Made by a program: the position numbers and the translations under genes. From Thermoplasmata archaeon (GTDB lineage Archaea; Thermoplasmatota; Thermoplasmata; Lutacidiplasmatales; UBA184): a stretch of DNA of 27,283 nucleotides. The notes under the pieces were generated by a model. That model worked only from the letters and a program-made list of their open reading frames with translations. It made no database searches and had not been told where the DNA came from. The stretch lies in NCBI GenBank assembly GCA_021798415.1, contig JAJZGO010000010.1, positions 1 through 27,283 of the forward strand, given 5' to 3'. Below, in pieces: positions 14,425-21,492 of the stretch (position 1 is the first letter of the stretch; each line of letters starts with the position of its first letter).

Positions 14425-14634
14425 GCGCTCAAGGTTCTCCGGGAAGGGCTCCGCTAGCCCAAGACTTGAGAGGCAGATGAAAGCGTGCCCCGCCCGTCGG
14501 CTCCGGACGGGGGCGACGGGCCGCGCACGGTTCGCGCCTCGCGCGGCCCGTGCCGGTCCGAGCGCGGGACGGTCCCGTCCTCCGGGGCGGGGGACGTCGC
14601 CGAACGGAGTCGTCAGGGCTAAATGCCGAGGGTG

Positions 14635-14658
14635 TATCCCATCCCCCCCGAGGGGATA
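14635..14658 (+). promoter_or_regulatory. CsoR-like operator palindrome over the regulator start
   Basis: Arms TATCCC (14635-14640) and GGGATA (14653-14658) flank a 12-nt, C-tract-rich centre; a second, nested repeat has ATCCCC (14641-14646) and GGGGAT (14652-14657). TA-flanked C/G tracts of this kind are the hallmark of CsoR/RcnR operators. The right arm reaches the A of the ATG at 14658, so bound repressor would cover the transcription start, giving autorepression of the regulator and the exporter. A possible TATA, CTAAATG, lies near 14619-14625. Confidence 0.55.
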
Positions 14659-14921
14659 TGTCCGGGTCGGAACGTCACGCGATCGAACGGAGACTTGCCC
14701 GTATCGAGGGCCACATCCACGCCGTCCACACGATGGCCCACGAGGGTCGAAGCTACCCCGACCTGGTCCACCAGATCGCCGCGATCCGGGCGTCGCTCGA
14801 CGCGGTCGTCCAGGCGATCGTCGACGATCTCGTGCACCACGGCCTGCGCGCGGCCGGTTCGAAGGCCGAGCTCGCGCCCGTGATCGAGGAGCTCGGCGAG
14901 GTCGTCGCGAGCGCGCTCTAG
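14658..14921 (+). CDS. CsoR/RcnR-family metal-responsive repressor with unusual ligands
   Basis: The 87-aa three-helix protein has the family core RRLARIEGHIHAVHTMAHEG (11-30) and IAAIRASLDAVVQAIVDDLV (40-59). Copper CsoR uses a C-H-C ligand set. Aligned by eye, those positions are Y33, L58 and G62 here, and there is no cysteine in the whole chain. It is instead rich in histidine: H18, H21, H24 and H28 lie on one face of helix 1, and H38, H60 and H61 come later. A zinc, nickel or cobalt response via histidines is thus more plausible than copper; an orphan sensor for another signal is possible. It is 34 bp upstream of a CDF exporter on the same strand, and a CsoR-like operator overlaps its start. 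This makes a metal-efflux operon likely. Confidence 0.82.
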   Translation: MSGSERHAIERRLARIEGHIHAVHTMAHEGRSYPDLVHQIAAIRASLDAVVQAIVDDLVHHGLRAAGSKAELAPVIEELGEVVASAL

Positions 14922-14955
14922 GCCCCGCGCCGTAATCGGTCCCCGGAACGGAGCC

Positions 14956-15861
14956 ATGCCGACCCCCCACCACGGCGAGGGCGAAGCCCAACAGCGGGTG
15001 CTGCACGGCTTCCGCATCGCCGTCGGGCTTTCGCTCGTGGTCCTCGTGATCGAGTCGGTCGGGGCGTTCTTCTCCCGTAGCCTCTCGCTGACGGTCGACG
15101 CCGTTCACAACCTCCCGGACGTCGCGGCGTTCGCGATCTCGTACGCCGCGCTCGCGAGCACCCGGGAGGGTTCGAGCGACCGGTTCACGTTCGGCACCCA
15201 CCGCCTCGAGGTCTTCGCCGGGATCATCAACGGGGCGATCGTGCTCGGGGCCGGCCTCGTCTTCGGCTACGAGGCGGTCGACTCGCTCGTTCGCGCGACC
15301 TCCTTTGCCGGCCCCGTCGATGCGGCCTGGCTCCTCCTCGCCGCGGTTCCGACGCTCGGGCTGCGCGCCGTCAACCTCCGCGTGCTCGCCCCCGGGTCCC
15401 TGCGGTCGAGCGACCTCAACCTGAGGAGCGTGGTCGTCCACCTCGCGAGCGATATCGCGATCACGGGAGCGCTCCTGGTCGCGGGCGGACTCCTCTTGAT
15501 CCGGCCCGGCCTCGCGTGGATCGACCCGCTCGCGGCGCTCGTGATCGCAGGCCTTCTCGTCCGGGAAGCCATGCCGCTGTTGCGCGAGGGGGTGGACGTG
15601 CTGACCGAGCGGACCCCCCGCGGGATCTCGATCGACGCGATCTCGAAGAGCACGCTCGCGGTACCGGGCGTCGCCGAGGTCCACGACATCCACGTCTGGT
15701 CGGTCTGCAGCTCCCTCGTCTGCATGACCGCGCACGTCGCCGTCCGGGAGATGTCCCTCAAGCAGTCGATCGACGTCGTGGAATCGCTCCGGGCCCGCAT
15801 GGAGCGGGAGTTCGGGATCCTCCACGCGACGTTCCAGGTCGAGTGCCCGCCGGCGGCCTGA
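14956..15861 (+). CDS. Cation diffusion facilitator (CDF) metal exporter
   Basis: The 301-aa protein has six membrane helices followed by a cytoplasmic domain of about 85 residues. The transport site is readable: H51 and D55 in DAVHNLPD on helix 2, and H162 and D166 in VVHLASD on helix 5, the HD-HD set usual for zinc-transporting CDFs. The FTFGTHRLEVFAG loop between helices 2 and 3 and VPGVAEVHDIHVWSV in the C-terminal domain are also family marks. A short His-bearing N-terminus (PTPHHGEGEA) precedes helix 1. It would export Zn(II), possibly Co or Cd, in exchange for protons, as a homodimer. It follows the CsoR-like repressor in what looks like a two-gene operon. Confidence 0.92.
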   Translation: MPTPHHGEGEAQQRVLHGFRIAVGLSLVVLVIESVGAFFSRSLSLTVDAVHNLPDVAAFAISYAALASTREGSSDRFTFGTHRLEVFAGIINGAIVLGAGLVFGYEAVDSLVRATSFAGPVDAAWLLLAAVPTLGLRAVNLRVLAPGSLRSSDLNLRSVVVHLASDIAITGALLVAGGLLLIRPGLAWIDPLAALVIAGLLVREAMPLLREGVDVLTERTPRGISIDAISKSTLAVPGVAEVHDIHVWSVCSSLVCMTAHVAVREMSLKQSIDVVESLRARMEREFGILHATFQVECPPAA

Positions 15862-15883
15862 ACGGCCCCGGGCAAGATCGCGA

Positions 15884-15897
15884 CCGCCCGCGGGCGG
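15884..15897. terminator. GC palindrome between convergent CDF and tpiA genes
   Basis: CCGCCCG followed directly by CGGGCGG, a perfect 14-bp palindrome in the 50-bp gap between two convergent stops. It may end both transcripts, but there is no T-tract and GC-rich DNA makes such palindromes common. Confidence 0.3.
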
Positions 15898-15912
15898 GCC
15901 CGAAGCGGCCTC

Positions 15913-16599
15913 TCAGAGAAAGCCCGCGAGCAGCTCTTCGATCGCGGCCCGTGGGTCCGCGGCGAGCGTCACCGCGCTCGCCACGAGCACCCCCGACGCT
16001 CCGAGTTCGAGCGCTTTTCGGACGTCGGTGCGGTCGTGGACACCGGCGCCGCACAGGACCCGGGTCCCCGGGGAAACCTCACGCACCGCAGCCACCGCGC
16101 CCGAAACGACCTCGGGACGCGCGGTCGACACCGCGCGCTTGCCCCCGATGAGCTCGGGCGGCTCGACCGCGAGGTACGCCGGGCGCGTCGCCGCGAGCTT
16201 GCGCGCGACGTCGACGTCGCCGGCGCAGACGACGGCGACGAGCTCGAGCGCGTGGAGGCGCTCGACCGCGGACCGGACCTCGGTCGGGGGGAGGGGGTGT
16301 TCCGAGTGGTTCACGAGGCTCCCCCAGACGCCGGCGGCCCGGATCGCCTCGGGCGGCACGAAGCCGGTCCGCGGACCGGCGTCGACCGGGTCGACGTGCT
16401 GCGCGAGGACGGGGATCGCGACCCGGGAGGCGACCCGGGCGAGGTCCGGCGTCGCCGGGGCGATCGCCACGGGGACGTCGAGCTCGCGTCCGACGGTCTC
16501 TAGGAGGCGGGCGGTCCGTTCGGCGCGGGCCCCGAGATGCTCGGGGTACGTCTTGAGGTTCAGGAGGAAGAGGGCGCGGCCGGCGAACCCGCGGTCAAT
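15913..16599 (-). CDS. tpiA: Triosephosphate isomerase, archaeal short form, non-standard start
   Basis: Interconverts dihydroxyacetone phosphate and glyceraldehyde-3-phosphate. Counting from the ATT at 16599, the 228-aa chain has NLKTY with N14 and K16, the catalytic histidine H98 in LVNHSEHP, the catalytic glutamate E146 in AVEPPELIGGK, and the phosphate-binding VLCGAGV and GASGVLVASA loops. Length matches archaeal TPI (about 220-230), shorter than the 250-aa bacterial form. No ATG, GTG or TTG lies in frame between the conserved N-terminus and position 16740, and that ATG would overlap most of the upstream gene. ATT at 16599 overlaps the upstream stop by one base (ATTGA), so reinitiation from a rare start is the simplest reading; CTG near the NLKTY block or an assembly error are alternatives. 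Confidence 0.9.
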   Translation of the reverse strand: MDRGFAGRALFLLNLKTYPEHLGARAERTARLLETVGRELDVPVAIAPATPDLARVASRVAIPVLAQHVDPVDAGPRTGFVPPEAIRAAGVWGSLVNHSEHPLPPTEVRSAVERLHALELVAVVCAGDVDVARKLAATRPAYLAVEPPELIGGKRAVSTARPEVVSGAVAAVREVSPGTRVLCGAGVHDRTDVRKALELGASGVLVASAVTLAADPRAAIEELLAGFL

Positions 16600-16804
16600 G
16601 AGCGGGCGAAGCGCGGAGACGCTTCGGCCGGGAACAGATCGCGTACTCGTCCCCGTCGAAGAAGACCTCCCGGTCGGGGTGTTTGCGCTGGAGTTCGGAG
16701 ATGCGCGTGAGGACGTCCTCGAGCGTGGTGGATTCGTCATTGGGGTCGATCCTCAGATGGACCGTCTTCTCGGGCCGTTCGGCGGTGTGACCCGTCCCGG
16801 GCAT
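16595..16804 (-). CDS. Small 69-aa protein coupled to tpiA
   Basis: The protein has a strand KTVHLRIDPNDESTT, a helix LEDVLTRISELQRKHP and a second strand REVFFDGDEYAIC, ending SRPKR plus a short tail. It looks like a compact alpha/beta fold. Codon use and the sharp domain boundaries support a real gene, and I have the impression that related small proteins occur in Thermoplasmatota, but I cannot name the family. A TATA-like box at 16837-16844 gives a leader of about 10 nt to the ATG at 16804. Its stop touches the proposed tpiA start, so it is probably translated first in a two-gene message. Function unknown. Confidence 0.75.
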   Translation of the reverse strand: MPGTGHTAERPEKTVHLRIDPNDESTTLEDVLTRISELQRKHPDREVFFDGDEYAICSRPKRLRASPAH

Positions 16805-16836
16805 GAGGCTCCGAGGGGAACGGAACGTGGGGGAGG

Positions 16837-16844
16837 TCTAAAAG
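16837..16844 (-). promoter_or_regulatory. TATA-like box of the 69-aa/tpiA operon
   Basis: The minus strand reads CTTTTAGA, flanked by GC-rich DNA, centred about 36 nt before the ATG at 16804. Confidence 0.55.
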
Positions 16845-16978
16845 GAGTAGGACGCCCCCCTGCGGTCCCCGGGCGGCCGCCGCGGGGGGCCGGCGCACGA
16901 CCTCGCGACCAGTGCCCGGGTCCCTCCGCCGGTCGAGCGGCGGGGCGGTGCTAGACCCTGGCGTGCGAGAACGTAACA

Positions 16979-16988
16979 GGTATATGGG
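16979..16988 (+). promoter_or_regulatory. TATA box of acs
   Basis: GGTATATGGG, preceded by the AT-rich GAACGTAACA. Its centre is about 43 nt before the ATG at 17027 and only about 14 nt before the upstream in-frame GTG at 16997, so it supports the ATG as start. Confidence 0.55.
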
Positions 16989-17026
16989 AGGCGGACGTGG
17001 AGCCGCCACGGGGTGTCCAGATCGAT

Positions 17027-19144
17027 ATGGCGGAGGCCCACACCGGAGAGCCGGAGAAGGAAGACGAGGAACGACTCACGGAAGCGGAGATCGCGGTCCA
17101 TTGGAAGGAAGAATCCTACTTCCATCCGTCTCCGAAGTTCATCGGTCAGGCGAACCTGACCGACCCGGCGGTCGTCGAATCGTACCAAGAGAAGAACTTT
17201 CCGGAGTGCTTCCGGGCGTATGCCGACATGCTCACGTGGGACAAGTACTGGACGACGACGCTCGACACGAGCAACCCGCCGTTCTGGAAGTGGTTCGTCG
17301 GCGGGAAGCTGAACGTCAGCTACAATTGCGTCGACCGCCACCTCGCGAAGTACGGCAACAAGGCGGCGATCGTCTGGGTCTCCGAGGCGGAGGACGAACC
17401 GGTCGTCTCGATCACCTACCAGGAACTCTACGTGCGCGTCAACGAGATGGCCGCGGTCCTGCGCGACTCCTGCGGGCTCAAGACCGGCGACCGGGTCACG
17501 ATCCACATGCCGATGGTGCCCGAGCTTCCCATCACGATGCTCGCGTGCGCCCGCCTCGGGGTGATCCACTCGGTCGTCTTCGGCGGGTTCAGCGGGGAGG
17601 CGTGCGGGATGCGGATCGTCGACAGCGGCAGCCGGGTCCTGATCACCATGGACGCCTACTACCGTTCGGGCAAGCTCCTCGACCACAAGGTCAACGCGGA
17701 CATCGCGGTGAAGAAGGCCGAGAGCGAAGGGACGAAGGTCGAGAAGGTCCTCGTCTGGAAGCGGTTCTCGGACAAGCACTCCTCGCCGACCCCGATGGTC
17801 GAGGGCCGGGACCACTTCGTGGACGACCTTCTGAAGCACCACCGCGGGGCGCTCGTCCCGCCGGTCTCGATGCCGGCCGAGGCGCCGCTCTTCCTGATGT
17901 ACACGAGCGGGTCGACGGGCAAGCCGAAGGGGTGCCAGCACTCGACCGGCGGCTACCTCGCCTACGTGACCGCGACGTCGAGGTTCATCCAGGACATCCA
18001 CCCGACGGACATCTACTGGTGCATGGCCGACATCGGCTGGATCACGGGCCACTCCTACATCGTCTACGGCCCGCTCGCCCTCGCGGCGACCAGCGTGATG
18101 TACGAGGGCGTCCCGACCTACCCCGACGCGGGCCGGGTCTGGCGGATCGCCGAGCGGCTCGGCGTGAACATCTTCCACACGTCGCCGACCGCGATCCGGA
18201 TGCTGCGCAAGCTCGGGCCCGACGAGCCGAAGAAGTACCACTACCAGTTCAAGTGCATGACGACGGTCGGCGAGCCGATCGAGCCCGAGGCGTGGCTCTG
18301 GTACTACCACACCGTCGGGCGGGCTCAGGCCGCCGTCACCGACACCTGGTGGCAGACGGAGAACGGGGGGTTCCTTTGCAGCACGAAGCCCGCGCTCGAC
18401 CCGATGAAGCCGGGGAGCGCCGGACCGCCGATGCTCGGGATCTATCCGGTGATCTACGACGAGCACGGAAAGGAGATCCCGCCCGGGAGCGGGAAGGCGG
18501 GGAACATCTGCATCCGCAACCCCTGGCCGGGGATCCTCCAGACGATCTGGGGCGACCCGGACCGGTTCGTCAAGAACTACTACGCGAAGTACAACAAGGA
18601 CAAGAACTCGAAGGACTGGCGCGACTGGCCGTACTTCGCCGGCGACGGGGCGGTCTGGGCCGCCGACGGCTACATCCGCATCCTCGGGCGCGTCGACGAC
18701 GTCATCAACGTCGCGGGGCACCGGCTCGGGACGAAGGAGCTCGAGTCGGCGTGCCTCACGGTCCCCGAGATCGCGGAGGCGGCGGTCGTCCCGATCGTGG
18801 ACTCCGAGCGCGGCCGAGTTCCCGAGGTCTACGTGTCGCTGAAGCCCGGCGTCAAGGCCGGCCCGGAGATCGCGGAGAAGGTCACCAAGGCGATCGAGAC
18901 GACGATCGGCAAGATCGCTCGTCCGAAGACCGTCCGCATCGTTCCCGACATGCCGAAGACCCGGTCGGGCAAGATCATGCGCCGCGTGCTCGCCGCGATC
19001 TCGAACGAGATGGACTACGGAGACATCACCACGCTCTCGAACCCCGAGGTCGTCGAGCAGATCCGCGTCCAGGTCCAGGGGGCCGGACCGGTGAAGAAGA
19101 AGACCGCCCCCGAGGACATCCGGCGCTTCGGCGAGACGACGTAG
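17027..19144 (+). CDS. acs: Acetyl-CoA synthetase (AMP-forming)
   Basis: The 705-aa protein converts acetate, ATP and CoA to acetyl-CoA, AMP and pyrophosphate. Seen: an N-terminal ACS domain (YADMLTWDKYWTTTLDTSNP), the P-loop YTSGSTGKPKG at 292-302, WWQTENGG from about 441, the hinge region YFAGDGAVWAADGYIRILGR, and DDVINVAGHRLGTKELES. The C-terminal PKTRSGKIMRR contains the lysine (K649) that completes adenylation and is acetylated for control in other organisms. The acetyl-pocket tryptophan of the WWQTE block is present, which favours acetate over longer acids. It is slightly longer than typical Acs (about 650), mainly from a charged N-terminal leader and a C-terminal tail. ATG 17027 is chosen from the TATA position. 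It is transcribed alone, with a strong hairpin 20 nt after the stop. Confidence 0.95.
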   Translation: MAEAHTGEPEKEDEERLTEAEIAVHWKEESYFHPSPKFIGQANLTDPAVVESYQEKNFPECFRAYADMLTWDKYWTTTLDTSNPPFWKWFVGGKLNVSYNCVDRHLAKYGNKAAIVWVSEAEDEPVVSITYQELYVRVNEMAAVLRDSCGLKTGDRVTIHMPMVPELPITMLACARLGVIHSVVFGGFSGEACGMRIVDSGSRVLITMDAYYRSGKLLDHKVNADIAVKKAESEGTKVEKVLVWKRFSDKHSSPTPMVEGRDHFVDDLLKHHRGALVPPVSMPAEAPLFLMYTSGSTGKPKGCQHSTGGYLAYVTATSRFIQDIHPTDIYWCMADIGWITGHSYIVYGPLALAATSVMYEGVPTYPDAGRVWRIAERLGVNIFHTSPTAIRMLRKLGPDEPKKYHYQFKCMTTVGEPIEPEAWLWYYHTVGRAQAAVTDTWWQTENGGFLCSTKPALDPMKPGSAGPPMLGIYPVIYDEHGKEIPPGSGKAGNICIRNPWPGILQTIWGDPDRFVKNYYAKYNKDKNSKDWRDWPYFAGDGAVWAADGYIRILGRVDDVINVAGHRLGTKELESACLTVPEIAEAAVVPIVDSERGRVPEVYVSLKPGVKAGPEIAEKVTKAIETTIGKIARPKTVRIVPDMPKTRSGKIMRRVLAAISNEMDYGDITTLSNPEVVEQIRVQVQGAGPVKKKTAPEDIRRFGETT

Positions 19145-19163
19145 GTCGCCCTCGGACACCGCC

Positions 19164-19189
19164 TCCCCGGGTCCGCCCGGACCCGGGGA
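19164..19189 (+). terminator. Strong hairpin downstream of acs
   Basis: An 11-bp perfect stem (TCCCCGGGTCC and its complement) closes on a GCCC loop, 20 nt after the acs stop. It is the strongest simple hairpin I noticed in the window. No T-tract follows, so it may protect the 3' end of the message and not itself terminate. Confidence 0.5.
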
Positions 19190-19264
19190 ACCCCACCGGG
19201 CCCGGACCGCCGATTGACGGTCGTGGCGACAAACGCCAAGCCTTGGGTCCGCGTGCGGGGGCCG

Positions 19265-20242
19265 ATGCCGCTGCGTCCGATCGCGGCCCGCCCGGCCGAC
19301 CGCGAGGGAGTGGGGGCCGCGGTCCTCGCCGAGTACGAGTCGCTCCTCCTCGCCGAGGCCGGCCGCTGGGTCGCCGAGGTCGCGCGAGGGGAAGCCGCCC
19401 GGCTCGAGAGCGGGGAGGTCCGCGCCGCGCTGTGGATCGTCGGCCGCTCTGAGCCGGGGGGGCTCGCGGTCTGGGACTTCGTACGGGGCGTCGGCCGACG
19501 CGTCCGGCTCTACCTCGCGCGCGGACACCGGACGCCCTCCGCGCTCGCGACCCTGCTCGACGAACTGGACGCTCGGAGCGAACACGACGGACCGATCGCG
19601 AGCGTGGCCGACTTCGTGCCCGGGTACCCGGGCGGGCTTCCGCCGGAGGTCTTCACCGACCGCGGCTACTTCCCGGTGGAGCGCCTTGCCCTGCACCTCC
19701 CGGCCGAAACGCCGCTGCCGGACGAGACGCTCGTCGGCCGGCCCGACCTGAGGCCGCTCGACTCCGGCGACCGGGAAGCGCTGGTCGAGCTGATGCGGTC
19801 CGCCTACGACCAGCTCGCCGGCACCCCCTCGCCCTGGCTCGTCTACCGGGACCCGACCCAGGACGCGCGCGACGCGGTCGAGGAGATCCTCGAGGACCGC
19901 CGAGGGGATTGGCTCGACTGGGCGTCGTTCGGGGTCGACGTGGCCGGCGTGCTCCGGGGGGCGTCGCTGGTCACGCGCCTAGACGTTCCGGTCCTCAGCG
20001 AGGTGATGGTCGCCCCCGAGCTGCGCGGGATCGGCCTCGGGTACCACCTCACCCTCGAGTCCGTCCGGGCGCTGAGGGAACGGGAGGCGGGAGAACCCCA
20101 CCTCGTCACGACGAGCCACGACCTCCGGGCGATCCGCCTCTTCCGACGGGTCGGCTTCGAGCCGGCCGAACGCCCCGCCGTGGGTCTCTGGGTGAGCCGG
20201 GTGGCCGTCGGGGTCCCGCTCCCCGAGCGGGACGCTCGTTAG
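19265..20242 (+). CDS. GNAT-family N-acetyltransferase
   Basis: The 325-aa protein ends in a GNAT domain: VAPELRGIGLGYHL at about 248-261 is the acetyl-CoA binding motif A, and the following LVTTSHDLRAIRLFRRVGFE is motif B. The N-terminal half (about 1-150) looks like a second, degenerate GNAT fold, with FTDRGYFPVERLALHLP near its end resembling a B motif, so a double-GNAT layout is likely. Substrate unknown; small molecules and protein N-termini or lysines are possible. Because it follows acs, a role in lysine acetylation of that enzyme can be imagined but is not supported by sequence. ATG 19265 begins the MPLRPIAARPAD strand; a TTG at 19214 is the alternative. Confidence 0.8.
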   Translation: MPLRPIAARPADREGVGAAVLAEYESLLLAEAGRWVAEVARGEAARLESGEVRAALWIVGRSEPGGLAVWDFVRGVGRRVRLYLARGHRTPSALATLLDELDARSEHDGPIASVADFVPGYPGGLPPEVFTDRGYFPVERLALHLPAETPLPDETLVGRPDLRPLDSGDREALVELMRSAYDQLAGTPSPWLVYRDPTQDARDAVEEILEDRRGDWLDWASFGVDVAGVLRGASLVTRLDVPVLSEVMVAPELRGIGLGYHLTLESVRALREREAGEPHLVTTSHDLRAIRLFRRVGFEPAERPAVGLWVSRVAVGVPLPERDAR

Positions 20243-20263
20243 GCCCCCGGTCGACGGGGAGGC

Positions 20264-20279
20264 GGCGGGTCGGCCCGCC
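20264..20279. terminator. Hairpin between convergent genes
   Basis: GGCGGG, loop TCGG, CCCGCC, in the 60-bp gap between the convergent GNAT and zinc-ribbon stops. It may act on both strands. No T-tract. Confidence 0.3.
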
Positions 20280-20302
20280 CTCGGCCCCGGTGCGTCGGGG
20301 GC

Positions 20303-20467
20303 TCACCCGACGCCGATGCGCGGGTCCTTGAGGTCGAAGCGAACCCCGCAGCGCGTGCACTCGAGGTAGCAGTGAACGTCCCCGCTGATGGGTTCGCTCA
20401 ACCGTCCGCCGCATTCCGGACACGGCGAACCTCCGGAGCGCGAGGGGGGGACCGCCACGAATGCCAC
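20303..20467 (-). CDS. Tiny zinc-ribbon protein (54 aa)
   Basis: The 54-residue protein contains CPECGG at 16-21 and CTRCG at 37-41, plus an extra C33, in the order expected for a rubredoxin-like zinc ribbon (C-x2-C...C-x2-C), with strands around HCYLEC and VRFDL. The start is GTG at 20467, since a TATA-like box at 20493-20500 predicts transcription start near 20470; a second GTG at 20458 is possible. It is too short to assign a function. Similar archaeal ribbons are often found as free-standing adaptor or nucleic-acid-binding proteins. Confidence 0.6.
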   Translation of the reverse strand: MAFVAVPPSRSGGSPCPECGGRLSEPISGDVHCYLECTRCGVRFDLKDPRIGVG

Positions 20468-20492
20468 CGCGCCACGGCGATGGCGCGCGGGC

Positions 20493-20500
20493 CGATAACG
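20493..20500 (-). promoter_or_regulatory. TATA-like box of the 54-aa zinc-ribbon gene
   Basis: The minus strand reads CGTTATCG, about 29 nt before the GTG at 20467. It sits just past the stop of the DUF998-like gene on the same strand and implies separate transcription. Confidence 0.4.
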
Positions 20501-20517
20501 CGTTCTCCGGTACGGGA

Positions 20518-21231
20518 CTAGGGGTTCGTGAGCTTCGGGAGGAGGCGCGGCGCGAAGGAGCGGATCCGCAGAAGATGGATCCCAGCGACCACCGCCCAGA
20601 GGAGCGGCGGCGCCGCGACGAGCCGCTCGATCCCGCCGGGTCCCCAGGACGCCCAGAGCCCGCCCCAGCCGTACGCGTGGGCGACGAAGAGGAGGAGCGC
20701 CACCAGCGAGACGAGACCCGAGATCACTGTGTAGGATCGGAAACCGTCCCAGCGGGTGTCGCGGAACATCGCGACGCCGAGGACGAGGAGGGCGAGCGCC
20801 CCGCCGCCGAACGCGAGGAGCGCGGAGAGCGAGTGGACGGTCAAGTTCACGTTCTCGGGAGAGAGGCCGACCCCGATCGAGCCGAGCCCGGCGACGACGA
20901 GGAGCCCGAGCCCGACCGTGCGGGAGGACCGGGTCGGGAACGCGGACGGAAGGAGGAGGGCCCCGGCGATGAGCAATAGCCCCATCACGACGATCGAGAC
21001 GTTGAAGAGGAGGTGCCAGGGCGAGCAGACGTAGTGGGACCCGAACTCGCCGCACGCGGTGTTGCCGAGGTCGCTGATGTAGTTCTGGGCGAGGCTGTAC
21101 GGCGTGGTCCACGCGAGCTGGACAACGATCATCGCGACCACGAACTGGAGAACGCCGACGACCCAGAGCAGCGCCCCGTGGTGGACCCGGCGGTGGACGA
21201 GGGGTCCGTACCGCTCGGGGTTCACCGCCAT
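20518..21231 (-). CDS. DUF998-like membrane protein
   Basis: The 237-aa protein has about six membrane helices (roughly residues 20-42, 72-95, 105-123, 132-156, 166-187 and 204-224). The segment PYSLAQNYISDLGNTACG after helix 1, then VCSPWHLLFNVSIVVMGLLL, is the signature of the DUF998 family, whose members are conserved in archaea and actinobacteria and lack a known function. The two cysteines between helices 1 and 2 (TACGEFGSHYVCSP) may form an external disulfide. ATG 21231 follows the tiny zinc-ribbon gene by 21 bp on the same strand, so the two may be co-transcribed from the promoter near 21430. Confidence 0.82.
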   Translation of the reverse strand: MAVNPERYGPLVHRRVHHGALLWVVGVLQFVVAMIVVQLAWTTPYSLAQNYISDLGNTACGEFGSHYVCSPWHLLFNVSIVVMGLLLIAGALLLPSAFPTRSSRTVGLGLLVVAGLGSIGVGLSPENVNLTVHSLSALLAFGGGALALLVLGVAMFRDTRWDGFRSYTVISGLVSLVALLLFVAHAYGWGGLWASWGPGGIERLVAAPPLLWAVVAGIHLLRIRSFAPRLLPKLTNP

Positions 21232-21252
21232 AGCCTGCGCCCGTGCCCAGCC

Positions 21253-21396
21253 TTAATCCCGCCGGGCGTTGCGCTCGTAGGAGGCGTCGCTCGCCCGCTT
21301 CAGGCGGGCTCCGTCGCGGTCGCAGGTCGGCCGGGCGCTCGGCGGAACGTCGATGACGTAGCCGCCCCCACACTTGGGACACTCGTAGTACGGCAT
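21253..21396 (-). CDS. Tiny zinc-binding protein (47 aa)
   Basis: The 47-aa sequence begins MPYYECPKCGGGYVIDVPP and ends with a basic tail KRASDASYERNARRD. CPKCG at 6-10 is one zinc knuckle; a single later cysteine (C25) and D26/D28 could complete a site or allow dimer sharing. A clear TATA box lies 34 nt upstream and the stop is TAA, rare in this GC-rich DNA. It is followed after 21 bp by the DUF998-like gene. No function can be assigned. Confidence 0.6.
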   Translation of the reverse strand: MPYYECPKCGGGYVIDVPPSARPTCDRDGARLKRASDASYERNARRD

Positions 21397-21429
21397 CTAG
21401 GCTCTCCGAGGCACCGTAGGAGGGCCCCC

Positions 21430-21438
21430 TATAAAGGA
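21430..21438. promoter_or_regulatory. Symmetrical TATA box between divergent genes
   Basis: CTATAAAGG on plus and CCTTTATAG on minus. For the minus strand it gives a leader of about 12 nt to the 47-aa gene. For the plus strand it would start transcription near 21460, shortly before an ATG at 21468 and the GTG at 21493 of the methyltransferase gene. Confidence 0.55.
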
Positions 21439-21492
21439 GGCGAGCCGGACGGGAGGTCGGGGACGCTATGCGCGCCGGACGTTCCCCGAGGC

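Noticed and set aside
16600..16740. tpiA start at the ATG at 16740
   Set aside because: It would add 47 Ser/Arg/Thr-rich residues overlapping the 69-aa gene; archaeal TPI has no such extension.
16838..19696. 952-codon open frame on the minus strand across acs
   Set aside because: It is Arg/Asp/Val-rich without any domain and lies opposite acs, whose frame is full of catalytic motifs. Long antisense frames are expected in DNA this GC-rich.
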